39,939 bases of DNA, from assembly GCA_016185705.1 (NCBI GenBank), contig JACPMZ010000011.1, forward strand, positions 1 to 39,939, in the 5' to 3' direction. Each line of letters starts with the position of its first letter. Position 1 is the stretch's first letter. The translations under genes and the position numbers were made by a program. The notes under the pieces are model-generated. The model was not told the origin of the DNA, ran no database searches, and was given only the letters and a program-made list of their open reading frames with translations. Origin of the DNA: Candidatus Woesearchaeota archaeon. GTDB lineage: Archaea > Nanobdellota > Nanobdellia > Woesearchaeales > UBA10216. This document shows, one piece after another, positions 29,630 to 38,119 of this stretch.

Positions 29630-31282
29630 ATGCCAGATGAGTTCACATCAGAGGAGAAAAAGATTCTTTCCCCCTATTTCACCAACCTCGACAGGCCAGT
29701 GTACGCCTTTACAGGCCGCGTTCCCGAGGAGGTCGTTGCAGTGCTTTTTTCAAAATACAGCAGGAGTAAATTGAGCCTGAGAAAAAATTTTCTTGCGCTT
29801 GTCAGGGATCCGGATTCCGGCTTTCAGGAACTGCTTGATGCATCCGGAAGCGGCGGAGAGGGGGGCTTTGCAGCTGCGCTGGAGAAAGCTCGCGACTTCT
29901 TCCACCGCATTCTTGTCGGCTACGGCGATGATTCTGTCGGCGAGCTTGGCATTGCGCACATTGCTGTTGAGGACTGCTCAAACATTGCGACTAAGCGTCT
30001 GGAGGATGCCCGCCTTGCTTCGCCTCTTGAGAAATCCACAAGGTACGTTATTTATGATAAAAACATGTTTTATCGCCCTGCAGCCATTATGGCTTCCGAA
30101 TTTGCTGATGAGTACGTCAGGGTTAATGAGCTGCTTCTCAATGCTTACGATGAGCAGATTGAGCCGGTGATTGCTTACGTCAAGAGCCAGTGGCCTGTTG
30201 ATGGGTTTGAGGTGTTTGACGGCAAAAAGTTTTCTGAGCTGGCTGATGAGTCTGCCAGGCAGCGCGCATTGAAAGCTTACGAGCCTGCTGTTCGTGCAAA
30301 GGCCCTGGACATTCTGCGCTATTGCATGCCTGCATCCACCTTAACTAATGTCGGCATTACTGCCAATGGCCGCGGCTTTGAGTACCTTATCAGCAAGCTG
30401 ATGTCTGATGAGCTGCAGGAAGTAAGGAACATAGGCCAGCAGATGCATGCTGAGCTGTCAAAAGTCATTCCAAGCCTGGTAAAGCGCGCCATGCCGAATC
30501 AGTTCATGGCAGAAACAAGAAAGGGAATGCGGCAGCTTGCTTCAACAATTTTTGCCAATGAATCGCCGCAGAATATGGCTGCAGTGACGCTGATTGACTA
30601 CGACAGGGATGCTGAAAGCAAGGTGGTCAGCGCTGCTCTGTACGGCTTTTCAAATTTAAGCATGCAGCAGGTCAGAAGCAAAGTGCAGTCAATGTCTGCT
30701 GAGGAAAAAAGAAAAGTTCTCGAAGAATATATGGGCAGGCGCACAAACAGGCGTGAGAAGCCGATGCGCGCTGCCGAAACTGCTTACTACACTTTTGACA
30801 TTCTTTCTGACTACGGCGCTTACCGCGATTTGCAGCGCCACAGAATGCTCACCCAGATTGCGCAGCCGCTTACTGTTGCTCATGGCTATGATACGCCGCG
30901 TGAGCTTGCTGAGCTTGGCTTTGAGGAAAAGTTTCACAGCTGCATGCGCGCTGCTGCTGATTTGTTCTACAAAATGTATCCAAAGTTTCCAAATGAAGCA
31001 CAGTACATTGTTCCTTTTGCCTACAAAATCCGCTATGTTTTCTGCCTTAATCTGCGGGAAGCTTTCCACCTTATAGAATTGCGAAGCATGCCGCAGGGGC
31101 ATCCAAGCTATCGCTCAATTGTGCAGCGAATGTTTTATAAAATCAAAAGCGTGCATCCTGCATTCGCTGAGTACATGCATTATGTCCATCTTGACGAGCG
31201 CGATGCCCTGGGCAGATTGAAGGGCGAGCTGAGAACGCAGGAGAAGCTTGCAAAGCTCGGCGGGAAGGAGATAAACGTATAG
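29630..31282 (+). CDS. thyX: ThyX-like protein with two fused ThyX domains
   Basis: ThyX makes dTMP from dUMP using folate and FAD. The 550-residue protein is about twice normal length. The first half has GYGDDSVGELGIAHIAVEDC and DARLASPLEKSTRYV where ThyX has its RHRxxSxxxxSxRY motif, so its RHR is replaced. The second half has AYRDLQRHRMLTQIAQPLTV with an intact RHR, and NLREAFHLIELRSMPQGHPS, the family's end motif. It may fold as a pseudo-dimer with one working type of site. A TATA box ~26 bases before ATG indicates a leaderless mRNA. Confidence 0.85.
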   Translation: MPDEFTSEEKKILSPYFTNLDRPVYAFTGRVPEEVVAVLFSKYSRSKLSLRKNFLALVRDPDSGFQELLDASGSGGEGGFAAALEKARDFFHRILVGYGDDSVGELGIAHIAVEDCSNIATKRLEDARLASPLEKSTRYVIYDKNMFYRPAAIMASEFADEYVRVNELLLNAYDEQIEPVIAYVKSQWPVDGFEVFDGKKFSELADESARQRALKAYEPAVRAKALDILRYCMPASTLTNVGITANGRGFEYLISKLMSDELQEVRNIGQQMHAELSKVIPSLVKRAMPNQFMAETRKGMRQLASTIFANESPQNMAAVTLIDYDRDAESKVVSAALYGFSNLSMQQVRSKVQSMSAEEKRKVLEEYMGRRTNRREKPMRAAETAYYTFDILSDYGAYRDLQRHRMLTQIAQPLTVAHGYDTPRELAELGFEEKFHSCMRAAADLFYKMYPKFPNEAQYIVPFAYKIRYVFCLNLREAFHLIELRSMPQGHPSYRSIVQRMFYKIKSVHPAFAEYMHYVHLDERDALGRLKGELRTQEKLAKLGGKEINV

Positions 31283-31284
31283 CA

Positions 31285-31501
31285 CGTTCCTCCCATTAAT
31301 ATAGGAACGCCCAAATAGTGTAAACGCTTATCTATGTGGGGAGTATATTCGATTGTCGGCAGAATTATTTATCAGGGGGTCGGCTCGGGGATTATGAGTT
31401 AACTGCATTATAGCGGAAGACACAAGTAATTATACAAAATAGTTGTGTCTTCCTGATATAGCGACTGACGGCATTGTGCAAAACTAATGTCAGTCGCTAT
31501 A
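31285..31501. other. Three tandem hairpins between thyX and relB
   Basis: Hairpin 1 is CGTTCCT (31285-31291) with 31303-31309. Hairpin 2 is GGAAGACACAA (31415-31425) with 31443-31453, a perfect 11-bp stem and 17-base loop. Hairpin 3 is TATAGCGACTGAC (31457-31469) with 31489-31501, a perfect 13-bp stem and 19-base loop. Both larger loops share an ATT-x-T-x-CAAAA pattern, and TATAGCG occurs before both hairpins 2 and 3. The first may end thyX transcription. The others may be a structured RNA or element end. I see no gene in the spacer. Confidence 0.6.
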
Positions 31502-31554
31502 GATTAAAAAATTTTATGGTAAAATATTTAAAGAAGAGTCCCTTAATGGTAGCT

Positions 31555-31704
31555 ATGGAGACTATAACTATCTCAAAAACAGAATACGAAACCCTAAAAA
31601 AGAAAGCCGAATTAGATGAAGGCTTACTAATAAAATTAGTCAGAGGTTTAGAAGATATTAAAGAAGGAAGAATAAAACCATGGAAAAGCAAGTTCACAAA
31701 TTAA
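31555..31704 (+). CDS. RelB-like antitoxin
   Basis: The 49-residue protein METITISKTEYETLKKKAEL...EDIKEGRIKPWK matches short archaeal antitoxins that accompany RelE. ATG 31555 is ~27 bases after ATATTTAA, so a leaderless mRNA fits; longer in-frame readings enter the hairpin region. Unlike the usual operon, the presumed toxin is on the opposite strand and converges with an 11-base overlap. Base composition is more A/T-rich than in neighbouring genes, consistent with transfer. Confidence 0.7.
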   Translation: METITISKTEYETLKKKAELDEGLLIKLVRGLEDIKEGRIKPWKSKFTN

Positions 31705-32005
31705 GCTTCTTTCTGATTTCCTCTTTATAATAAGGCATCAACAATTTTATTTTATCGATTGCTTTCTGCTGGTCTTTTTTCCCGCTTATTGCAACAACAA
31801 ATACAACAACATACTCCTCATAAATCAAATAGTAAACACGATAATTTTTTGCTTTTTTTTCTCTGAAAAATTTATAGCCCAACGGTTTGCCGGCGTAGGG
31901 ATTTTCCTGTAACTGCCTGAGTTCATTGTCAATCATTATTTGAATAGAAGTATCAAGTTTTTCAAAACTTTTATCAAATTCTTCTGTCGTGAATATTTTA
32001 TACAT
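31694..32005 (-). CDS. RelE-like toxin, convergent with its antitoxin
   Basis: The 103-residue protein has the RelE/ParE layout: YKIFTTEEFDKSFEKLD, LRQLQENPYAGKPLGYKFF, KNYRVYYLIYEEYVVVFV and VAISGKKDQQKAID. RelE toxins cleave mRNA in the ribosome. ATG 32005 lies ~26 bases after a TATATAAA box, so it has its own promoter. It converges on the RelB-like gene, so expression of the two is not coupled in the usual way. Base composition is A/T-rich. Confidence 0.82.
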   Translation of the reverse strand: MYKIFTTEEFDKSFEKLDTSIQIMIDNELRQLQENPYAGKPLGYKFFREKKAKNYRVYYLIYEEYVVVFVVAISGKKDQQKAIDKIKLLMPYYKEEIRKKLNL

Positions 32006-32156
32006 AAACTGGAACACCATCCAATAATATATAAATCTTGTTCCTTCCCGCCCTCGCTTCTTTTCCGTGATGTATCAATTCGCTCTTTTGATAGGCGGCG
32101 ATTAGGATTGCCGTCTTATACAAACCTTTTTAACTTGAAAGGCACGCATATTTCTT

Positions 32157-32879
32157 ATGAAGTCAAAGTTTGTCATTGTTGACGGCCTTGATGGCTCAGG
32201 CAAGGGCACGATTGTTGATGGCTTGGTTGAGTGGGCTGAGCGCAAGGCGTTGAAGGTGCTTGACGTCCGCAGTTACTGCCGTGAAAATAACAATTTTCCT
32301 TCTGCTGACGAGATAAGCGCTGCTGACGTTGTTGTTTCCTGTGAGCCGTCTTACTGTTATGTTGGCAAGGCTATCAGGGAGGAGCTTGTTCGTTCTTCCG
32401 ATGCTCAGTACAGCGCCTGGACGCTTGCTCAGGCTTTTTCCCTTGACCGCGAAATGCTTTACAGGCGCGTTATTATTCCTGCTGTGAAAGCTGGAAAATT
32501 TGTTGTTCAGGAACGGGGCGTTGCCAGTTCGCTTGTTTATCAGCCGGTTCAGGAGCATATACAGATTAGCGAGCTGATGAAACTGCCCGGCAATAAACTG
32601 GCTATTCAGAACGCTCCTTCCCTGCTGCTTATTGCCAGGGTTAGCGCTGAGACTGTTGTTAAGCGGCTCGGGCTGCGGCAGAAGAATGACAATTCTATTT
32701 TTGACAACATTGCTTTCCAGCGCAAGCTTGAGGACAGATACGCTTCCGAATGGCTTAGGCAGTTGTTTGAGCAGCACGGCTCAAAAGTGGAGTACATTGA
32801 CACCAACGAGCCGAAATCAGAGGAAGACACCAGGCGGGAAGCTATTGCAGTCATTGAGAAGTTTGTGGGTGAAAGCTGA
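32157..32879 (+). CDS. tmk: Thymidylate kinase
   Basis: Tmk phosphorylates dTMP to dTDP. The P-loop GLDGSGKGT is at residues 10-18, VSCEPSYCYVGKAIREEL follows, then VQERGVASSLVYQ in the position of the DR(Y/F) motif and RLGLRQKNDNSIFDN in the LID region. The acidic residue of DR is Glu here. At 240 residues it is slightly longer than average. A CTTTTTAAC TATA-like box lies ~27 bases before ATG 32157. With Dcd and ThyX it completes steps toward dTTP. Confidence 0.85.
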   Translation: MKSKFVIVDGLDGSGKGTIVDGLVEWAERKALKVLDVRSYCRENNNFPSADEISAADVVVSCEPSYCYVGKAIREELVRSSDAQYSAWTLAQAFSLDREMLYRRVIIPAVKAGKFVVQERGVASSLVYQPVQEHIQISELMKLPGNKLAIQNAPSLLLIARVSAETVVKRLGLRQKNDNSIFDNIAFQRKLEDRYASEWLRQLFEQHGSKVEYIDTNEPKSEEDTRREAIAVIEKFVGES

Positions 32880-32995
32880 TGGAATTCGCCGCAGCCGCGC
32901 TTATTGCCCGCATTCAGCCATGAATTGGCAGTTCCAAAGCCATGCCCATTTTGCTGGACAGGATTGTTGGAGAGAAGCAATCCGGGCGTGGTTTC

Positions 32996-33505
32996 TTATT
33001 TTCTCAGATTGACATCCTGCGGATTCTGCATAAAGTCAGTCACGTTGGACATTGTGTGCGATATTTCTTTGCCGCTTTCTGCTGACAGTCTGATGTTTAT
33101 TACTTTGAATGTGTTTGTGATGAATGTTATGTTCCACGCTGCTTCTTCGCTGAGATTTTGAAGCACAAGTATTGTGCGCTGCGCCTGCTCGTTTTTGTAG
33201 TGCTTATTGAGGGTGGCTGTTGCCAGTTCCACTGCTTCGTCATCCCTTATCTGCACTTCAAATATTTTCAGTTTTGGCAGCAGGCTTTCAGGGCTGAACG
33301 GCTCTTCTGTTCCGTGCCGGCTGTGCTCTGTAAAGGTCGTTATTTTGTGTGCTGGCGGGTTGTAGTAGCTTATGCGCCATTCTTTTTGCTGGCTTTCGCT
33401 GAACATGGCAAATGCGCTGGTTAAGTACGCTTCAGGATTTACTTCTTTCCACCGCAGAAAAGGGGCAGCAGATTCTATTTGTCTTATTGTTTCAGTTGCA
33501 TCCAT
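32996..33505 (-). CDS. Hypothetical protein
   Basis: I do not recognise the family. The 169-residue protein has no signal peptide or membrane helix. It shows mixed strands and helices (EAYLTSAFAMFSESQQKEWR, KIFEVQIRDDEAVELATATL, TILVLQNLSEEAAWNITFIT). A TATA box about 26 bases upstream of ATG 33505 gives a leaderless mRNA. It follows tmk convergently and precedes the giant surface gene on the same strand. Confidence 0.6.
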   Translation of the reverse strand: MDATETIRQIESAAPFLRWKEVNPEAYLTSAFAMFSESQQKEWRISYYNPPAHKITTFTEHSRHGTEEPFSPESLLPKLKIFEVQIRDDEAVELATATLNKHYKNEQAQRTILVLQNLSEEAAWNITFITNTFKVINIRLSAESGKEISHTMSNVTDFMQNPQDVNLRK

Positions 33506-33575
33506 TAATATTTGCTTATCCAGCCGGATTATAAAAAGTTTTGTGGCAGGATGGAGCCGCGCGGATTAGTTCGCA

Positions 33576-36500
33576 TTACTTTTTCTTCTGCGACCTTCTT
33601 TTCTTTTCTTCCAGAATAATGGCTGCTATGACTACTACCGCTGTGAGAGCAGCGTATATTGCCCATTTGGGCATTGTTGGCTGGCCTGCTTGCTGCTCGT
33701 CAGCTGCTGTTTGCCGTTCCCGGATTGCTTCTCCTGTTATTTCTTTGGGCGCTGTTTCTTGAACCGCTGCTTTTTGCTTCGCCGCCACAACAAAGTAACT
33801 TAGGCCTGGGGAAGCAGCTTGGTAGTATGCGTTTTCTGCATCGCTGCTTAAGTGGGTGGTTGCCAGCTCATCCCACTTTGATGTGTAGCGGTAAAGGGAT
33901 ATGTCTGCTGCCTGGAAATTGTTTTCTGTCAGCCAGCTTAGAGGAACTCTGAATTCAATCGTGGACGACAGCACTTTGTCGTTGTCTATTTTGTCATGCT
34001 CTATTTGCAGGTGCTGGAATACCTTTACGCCTGTTGGTGCTGGCACGTCGTCCGGCAGTTTTTTGATGTTGCCTACTGTTACTTCTGCATTTTTTATTTC
34101 TTCTGAAACAGCAAAGCTTACCAATGACACCACTATTTCCTCTGAGTCTAAGCTCAGCAGTTTGCGGTCTTCTGCGGCTATTAAGTCCCATACCCGTGTT
34201 ACCTTGCTTATGTAGTTGGAGGCATTCTTCGCAGCGCCGCCGCCTCCCCCTCCGCCTCCGCCGCCTCCTGAGGAGGTGCTGCTGGATGAGCTGCTGCTGC
34301 TTGAGCTTCTGGGCTCGTACACTGAGAATCCAAGCCCCTGCGCCACTGCTATGCTGCATTCTGCTGATGTTGAGTCGTAGGTGCAGGTTACAAGGTTTGA
34401 ATCGTCAACCCTGTAGCAGTTGCTTACGTTGTCGTCGTCGCAGTGCCAGAGCTGGTTCTGCTGCGATGAGGTCGGGATTTTTATCTTGATGTTCTTGCAT
34501 CCCAGTTCCTGCGATATTTCGTTCCATTTGTCTGTGTTCATTCCGCATGCCTTGCTCGTGGAGTTGTACACAAATGCGCCTGACATGTTTACGTTGAATG
34601 CCTTTGTTACTGTGCAGTTTTCAAATGTGATTCCGCAGCTGTTGGCTGTGTCGTTCAGCATTATGTCTATATTCGCGGTTTGGGACTGGTTCAGCTGCTT
34701 TCCGTAAGTGAAGCTTTCATTCGTTATGTTAAGGACCGGTATGCTCATGGTTATGGCTGCATCCAGAACTGGCTTGAATATGTATGTCTTGAAAGCTGTT
34801 GCTGTTGTGAAGTTTGTGCATTTGCTCACCAGGCAGTTTCCGCACAGGTCGCACATCTGGTATTTGAAGAAGTATGTGGTGTTTTTGTCAAGCGAGTACT
34901 TTAGGTTATTTGAGTCAAGGTCTGCGTCGTGCCACAGCTTGTGGTCGTTGTCTGTGAGCGTGTCAAGCAGCCCGATGTCTTTGACTGTTTCGTTCAGTTC
35001 AGTGCATTTTGAGCTGAGGTTGTAAAACAGCAGCGTGCCGTTTGCCGGCTCGTTTGAGTCAAATGATATGTGTGCTGAGTCAAGCAGCGCGTCTACGCTC
35101 TGCCACTTTACTGTGGGCGCACTTTTGTCTGCGGTATCGCATGTCAGCGCAAACCCGCATCCTATGTACGGGTCGTATTTGCAGCTGAAGTCATTGCAGT
35201 CAGTTAATCCGTTGCCGTCGTTGTCTTTGCCGTCGTTGCACTGCACGCCTGTCTCAAACGGCACATATCCCAGTTTGATGTATTTCTGGCAGTCAGGGTC
35301 GTTCTCTGCATTCAGTCCGTCTCCGTCAAAGTCCTGTCCTGTTGCTGCGCAGTTCTCAAACTTAAAGTCTATGCTTCCTGGCGTGTAGTATTCAGGCCCT
35401 GCCGCGTCTATTGTTGTGTTGCTGCCGTTGTGGGTTGCAACGTAAATCCTTACAGGCACTTTTGGGCTGCCGATGTCTGTTTTCTTGATAAGCATTATGT
35501 CTATTCCGCCTATTCCGCCTTCGCTTACGCTGCACGCATCCTGCATTGTCTGCAGCTGTGCGCTAAACGCTGTCCAGTTTCCTGATATGCATTTGTATGC
35601 TGTGGTTGTGTCAAATGTTGCGTTGTAGTGCTCATAAATTGTTGCGTTGCTTGCGTTGTTGTTTGCCGAGCGTATGAATTTGTATTCAAAGCCCTTGATT
35701 GAGGCGTCGTTATCTGCCAGGCAGCCGTTCGTGGTGTTTTCGTCAGTGTCAAGGTAGCGGTAGTATTTTCCCGATGCATTGTACCTTCCGGGCGTTCCTA
35801 TGAATGATTTGTAGCAGCCCGTGAAGTTTGTCATGTTCTTGACTCCTATGCCTATGTCAACTGATTCAGGCGAGTCGTGTATGCCGAATCCGACTATGTC
35901 CAGCCACTGGTATTCCACGTCATCAGATGGGTCTATTCCCAGTATGACTGGCGGGGAATCTATGTTTATTCCGGCTGAGTTCTGCTGCTCAAACGCTGAG
36001 TCGCACCACCCTGTTGTCGGGAAGTCTGCGTCCTTGCCTGGCGCCGGGTGGTAGTAGCAGATGCTTGTGCTTGCAAGCGGCGTGCCTGATGGGCCTTGCT
36101 GGTTGTTGCAGTTTGTCTGGTCGTTGTCGTGCTGTATGCAGAGGTAAGGGTCAACGCTTGCCAGCCCTGCGCCTGCAAGCGCTCCTGCTCCGCCGAATCC
36201 GCATGACGGGCTCTGGGCGCATGCAGGGTCTGCGCAGTCATACAGCCCGTTTCCGTCCTCATCTCCCGGGAAAAAGCATATTTCCACGCCGGATGCTGAT
36301 GTGTTGCTGCAGTAGTAGTAGCTGCTGTCCCACGTGCATCCTCCAACGCTTACGTTTGCCGCGCTTGCCAGGCATTCTGTTTCTGTGCTGCAGCCCATGC
36401 AGTTGACATCGCAGTTTTTTTGCAGTGCAAGCGCTGCCGGGTCGCACCATCCGTCTGTTCTTGAGTCAAAGCTTCCGTTTCCGTCCAAATCGTATAGCTG

Positions 36501-37988
36501 CGGGTCTGATGTCCATGTGCATGTTGCCGCGCTGCCTGCGCAGCTTGCATTGTTTATGCATCCGTAGCAGTTCTGCGAGCAGTCTGCGTATCCGAACGAC
36601 ACTGCTCCTGACGGCTCGCACCAGCCCAGTCCGTTGATTGCGTTGCTGTCTTCATAGAATTGGCAGTAGCCGACTGAGGAGTTTTGGCAAGCAACTTTTG
36701 CAGCATCAATAGCGCTGGCTCCTGTTCCCCAGCTTGTGCCGTCTGGTTTGTATTCGCATGCCCAGCAGCTGTCTGCGCATTCTTCCTTGCTCGTGTCCCC
36801 GAACGATGGCTCGCACCAGCTGGCTGTTGTTGTTTGTGTCTGGCCGTACTGGTTCTCATAAGAGTATGTTTCTGTGTGCCATTTTCCGCCTGTGGCTTCG
36901 CAGCTTGTTTTTGTGGAGCAGTCAAATATGCTCCCAAATCCTGTTCCTGAGCCGCCGAACACTGAGTTGAATACGACTTTGCACGCGCTTCCTGTCCACT
37001 CGCATGGCATGAATGCGGAAGTTGAAAGATTGGTGCAGTCGTTTTCTGTTGGCGCTGCATCGCAGGTTGTGAATGCCGGCGGCGGCACTTCTGCTGCTGT
37101 CTTGCTGTTGTTTGCGAGGCATGCTGTCCCGTTCCATGAGCACAATGGCGATGTGTGCGGCTGGTTATCGCACAGCGTCTGGTTGTTCATCACGCTGCAG
37201 TTGAGCCCGACGTCGTATGAGAATCCTGAGGTGGGGTCGCATGTGCCTGAATTTGCGTTGTAATTGCAGACTGTTATGTTGCCGCAGGCAAGCCCGTTGC
37301 TTTCAAATTTGTAGCACTGAACATAGTTGCCTCCGCTGAATTCGCCTCCGCCTTCTGCTCCGCCGCTTCCCCCGCTTACTTCATTGCACAGCTCAAGCCA
37401 GTAGTCCCAGTAGCAGTGTGCGCCTGCTGAGGAAGCGTCGTAGCATGCGCTTTCGTTCTGGTGCTGCGCGCATCCTGTTGTCGGAGTTGCAGCAAGTATG
37501 TTTGAGCCGTTGGGGTTGTAGCGGTAGCTGATGTACAGATGTGTGTCATTCACAGAGTCAATTTTGAATGCGGCAAAGGTTTCGTTTATGGTTTTTACAG
37601 CCACGCCGTCGCCCACGCTGAATATCGGGAATGTGCTGTCAACATAGAATGCCTCTCCAAACGTGGTTGAGCCGCCTGACGCAGGCACTTTGTAGGTTTT
37701 GTTCAGGTCGATGTTTGGGCCAAGCCCCTCAAGTTTGCCTGTGGTTGTGTTGAAGAAGCCGTTTGAGGATGAGCTTGAAAAATCCAGCTGAATGCCTGAC
37801 CTGTTGTCCCATTGGATGTCTCCTTGAGTATCGCTTGTTGTTCCGGTTGAGAAATTGAAATACTGCTGCCCGAGGATTGCTATGCCGTCGCCTGTTATTA
37901 CGTGTGCGTGCGGCAGCTGCGCCAGGGCAGAGGCAGCAAATGCCAGAATAATCAATCCGGAAATTAATGCAAACTTGACGCTTCCCAA
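33576..37988 (-). CDS. 1470-residue Cys-rich surface protein, PGF-pre-PGF-like end
   Basis: The protein begins with a signal peptide (KFALISGLIILAFAASALAQ). Residues ~150-650 are rich in Cys units such as CADSCWACEYKPDG, CSQNCYGCINNASC and CDVNCMGCSTETEC. Asp-rich GDEDGNGLYDCADPAC, NDGKDNDGNGLTDCNDFSC and DFDGDGLNAENDPDC look like calcium-binding thrombospondin-3-type loops. A Ser8/Gly11 linker leads to a domain ending SPGLSYFVVAAKQK, as in PGF-pre-PGF proteins, and a C-terminal helix with a basic end. The start is TTG 37988 with AGGGGTG five bases upstream. It is probably a surface-layer or adhesion protein; its role is not known. Confidence 0.8.
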   Translation of the reverse strand: MGSVKFALISGLIILAFAASALAQLPHAHVITGDGIAILGQQYFNFSTGTTSDTQGDIQWDNRSGIQLDFSSSSSNGFFNTTTGKLEGLGPNIDLNKTYKVPASGGSTTFGEAFYVDSTFPIFSVGDGVAVKTINETFAAFKIDSVNDTHLYISYRYNPNGSNILAATPTTGCAQHQNESACYDASSAGAHCYWDYWLELCNEVSGGSGGAEGGGEFSGGNYVQCYKFESNGLACGNITVCNYNANSGTCDPTSGFSYDVGLNCSVMNNQTLCDNQPHTSPLCSWNGTACLANNSKTAAEVPPPAFTTCDAAPTENDCTNLSTSAFMPCEWTGSACKVVFNSVFGGSGTGFGSIFDCSTKTSCEATGGKWHTETYSYENQYGQTQTTTASWCEPSFGDTSKEECADSCWACEYKPDGTSWGTGASAIDAAKVACQNSSVGYCQFYEDSNAINGLGWCEPSGAVSFGYADCSQNCYGCINNASCAGSAATCTWTSDPQLYDLDGNGSFDSRTDGWCDPAALALQKNCDVNCMGCSTETECLASAANVSVGGCTWDSSYYYCSNTSASGVEICFFPGDEDGNGLYDCADPACAQSPSCGFGGAGALAGAGLASVDPYLCIQHDNDQTNCNNQQGPSGTPLASTSICYYHPAPGKDADFPTTGWCDSAFEQQNSAGINIDSPPVILGIDPSDDVEYQWLDIVGFGIHDSPESVDIGIGVKNMTNFTGCYKSFIGTPGRYNASGKYYRYLDTDENTTNGCLADNDASIKGFEYKFIRSANNNASNATIYEHYNATFDTTTAYKCISGNWTAFSAQLQTMQDACSVSEGGIGGIDIMLIKKTDIGSPKVPVRIYVATHNGSNTTIDAAGPEYYTPGSIDFKFENCAATGQDFDGDGLNAENDPDCQKYIKLGYVPFETGVQCNDGKDNDGNGLTDCNDFSCKYDPYIGCGFALTCDTADKSAPTVKWQSVDALLDSAHISFDSNEPANGTLLFYNLSSKCTELNETVKDIGLLDTLTDNDHKLWHDADLDSNNLKYSLDKNTTYFFKYQMCDLCGNCLVSKCTNFTTATAFKTYIFKPVLDAAITMSIPVLNITNESFTYGKQLNQSQTANIDIMLNDTANSCGITFENCTVTKAFNVNMSGAFVYNSTSKACGMNTDKWNEISQELGCKNIKIKIPTSSQQNQLWHCDDDNVSNCYRVDDSNLVTCTYDSTSAECSIAVAQGLGFSVYEPRSSSSSSSSSSTSSGGGGGGGGGGGAAKNASNYISKVTRVWDLIAAEDRKLLSLDSEEIVVSLVSFAVSEEIKNAEVTVGNIKKLPDDVPAPTGVKVFQHLQIEHDKIDNDKVLSSTIEFRVPLSWLTENNFQAADISLYRYTSKWDELATTHLSSDAENAYYQAASPGLSYFVVAAKQKAAVQETAPKEITGEAIRERQTAADEQQAGQPTMPKWAIYAALTAVVVIAAIILEEKKRRSQKKK

Positions 37989-38119
37989 TTAAACACCCCT
38001 TTTCCTGCACTAACCCTATTCACTGCTGTGCAATTATTTAACTGGAAGTATAAATATCTTTCTGTTCACCCGCCCTTTTTTGCGCAAGCAATAAAAACGC
38101 AGGCAAATTCCATGCTCTG

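Noticed and set aside
34219-34300. Poly-Gly/poly-Ser coding tract as a sequence artefact
   Set aside because: The frame continues intact on both sides and such linkers are common before C-terminal domains of archaeal surface proteins.
35525-37060. Several Gln/Thr/Ala-rich frames overlapping the giant surface gene
   Set aside because: Their low-complexity composition follows from reading the Cys-rich gene in another frame.
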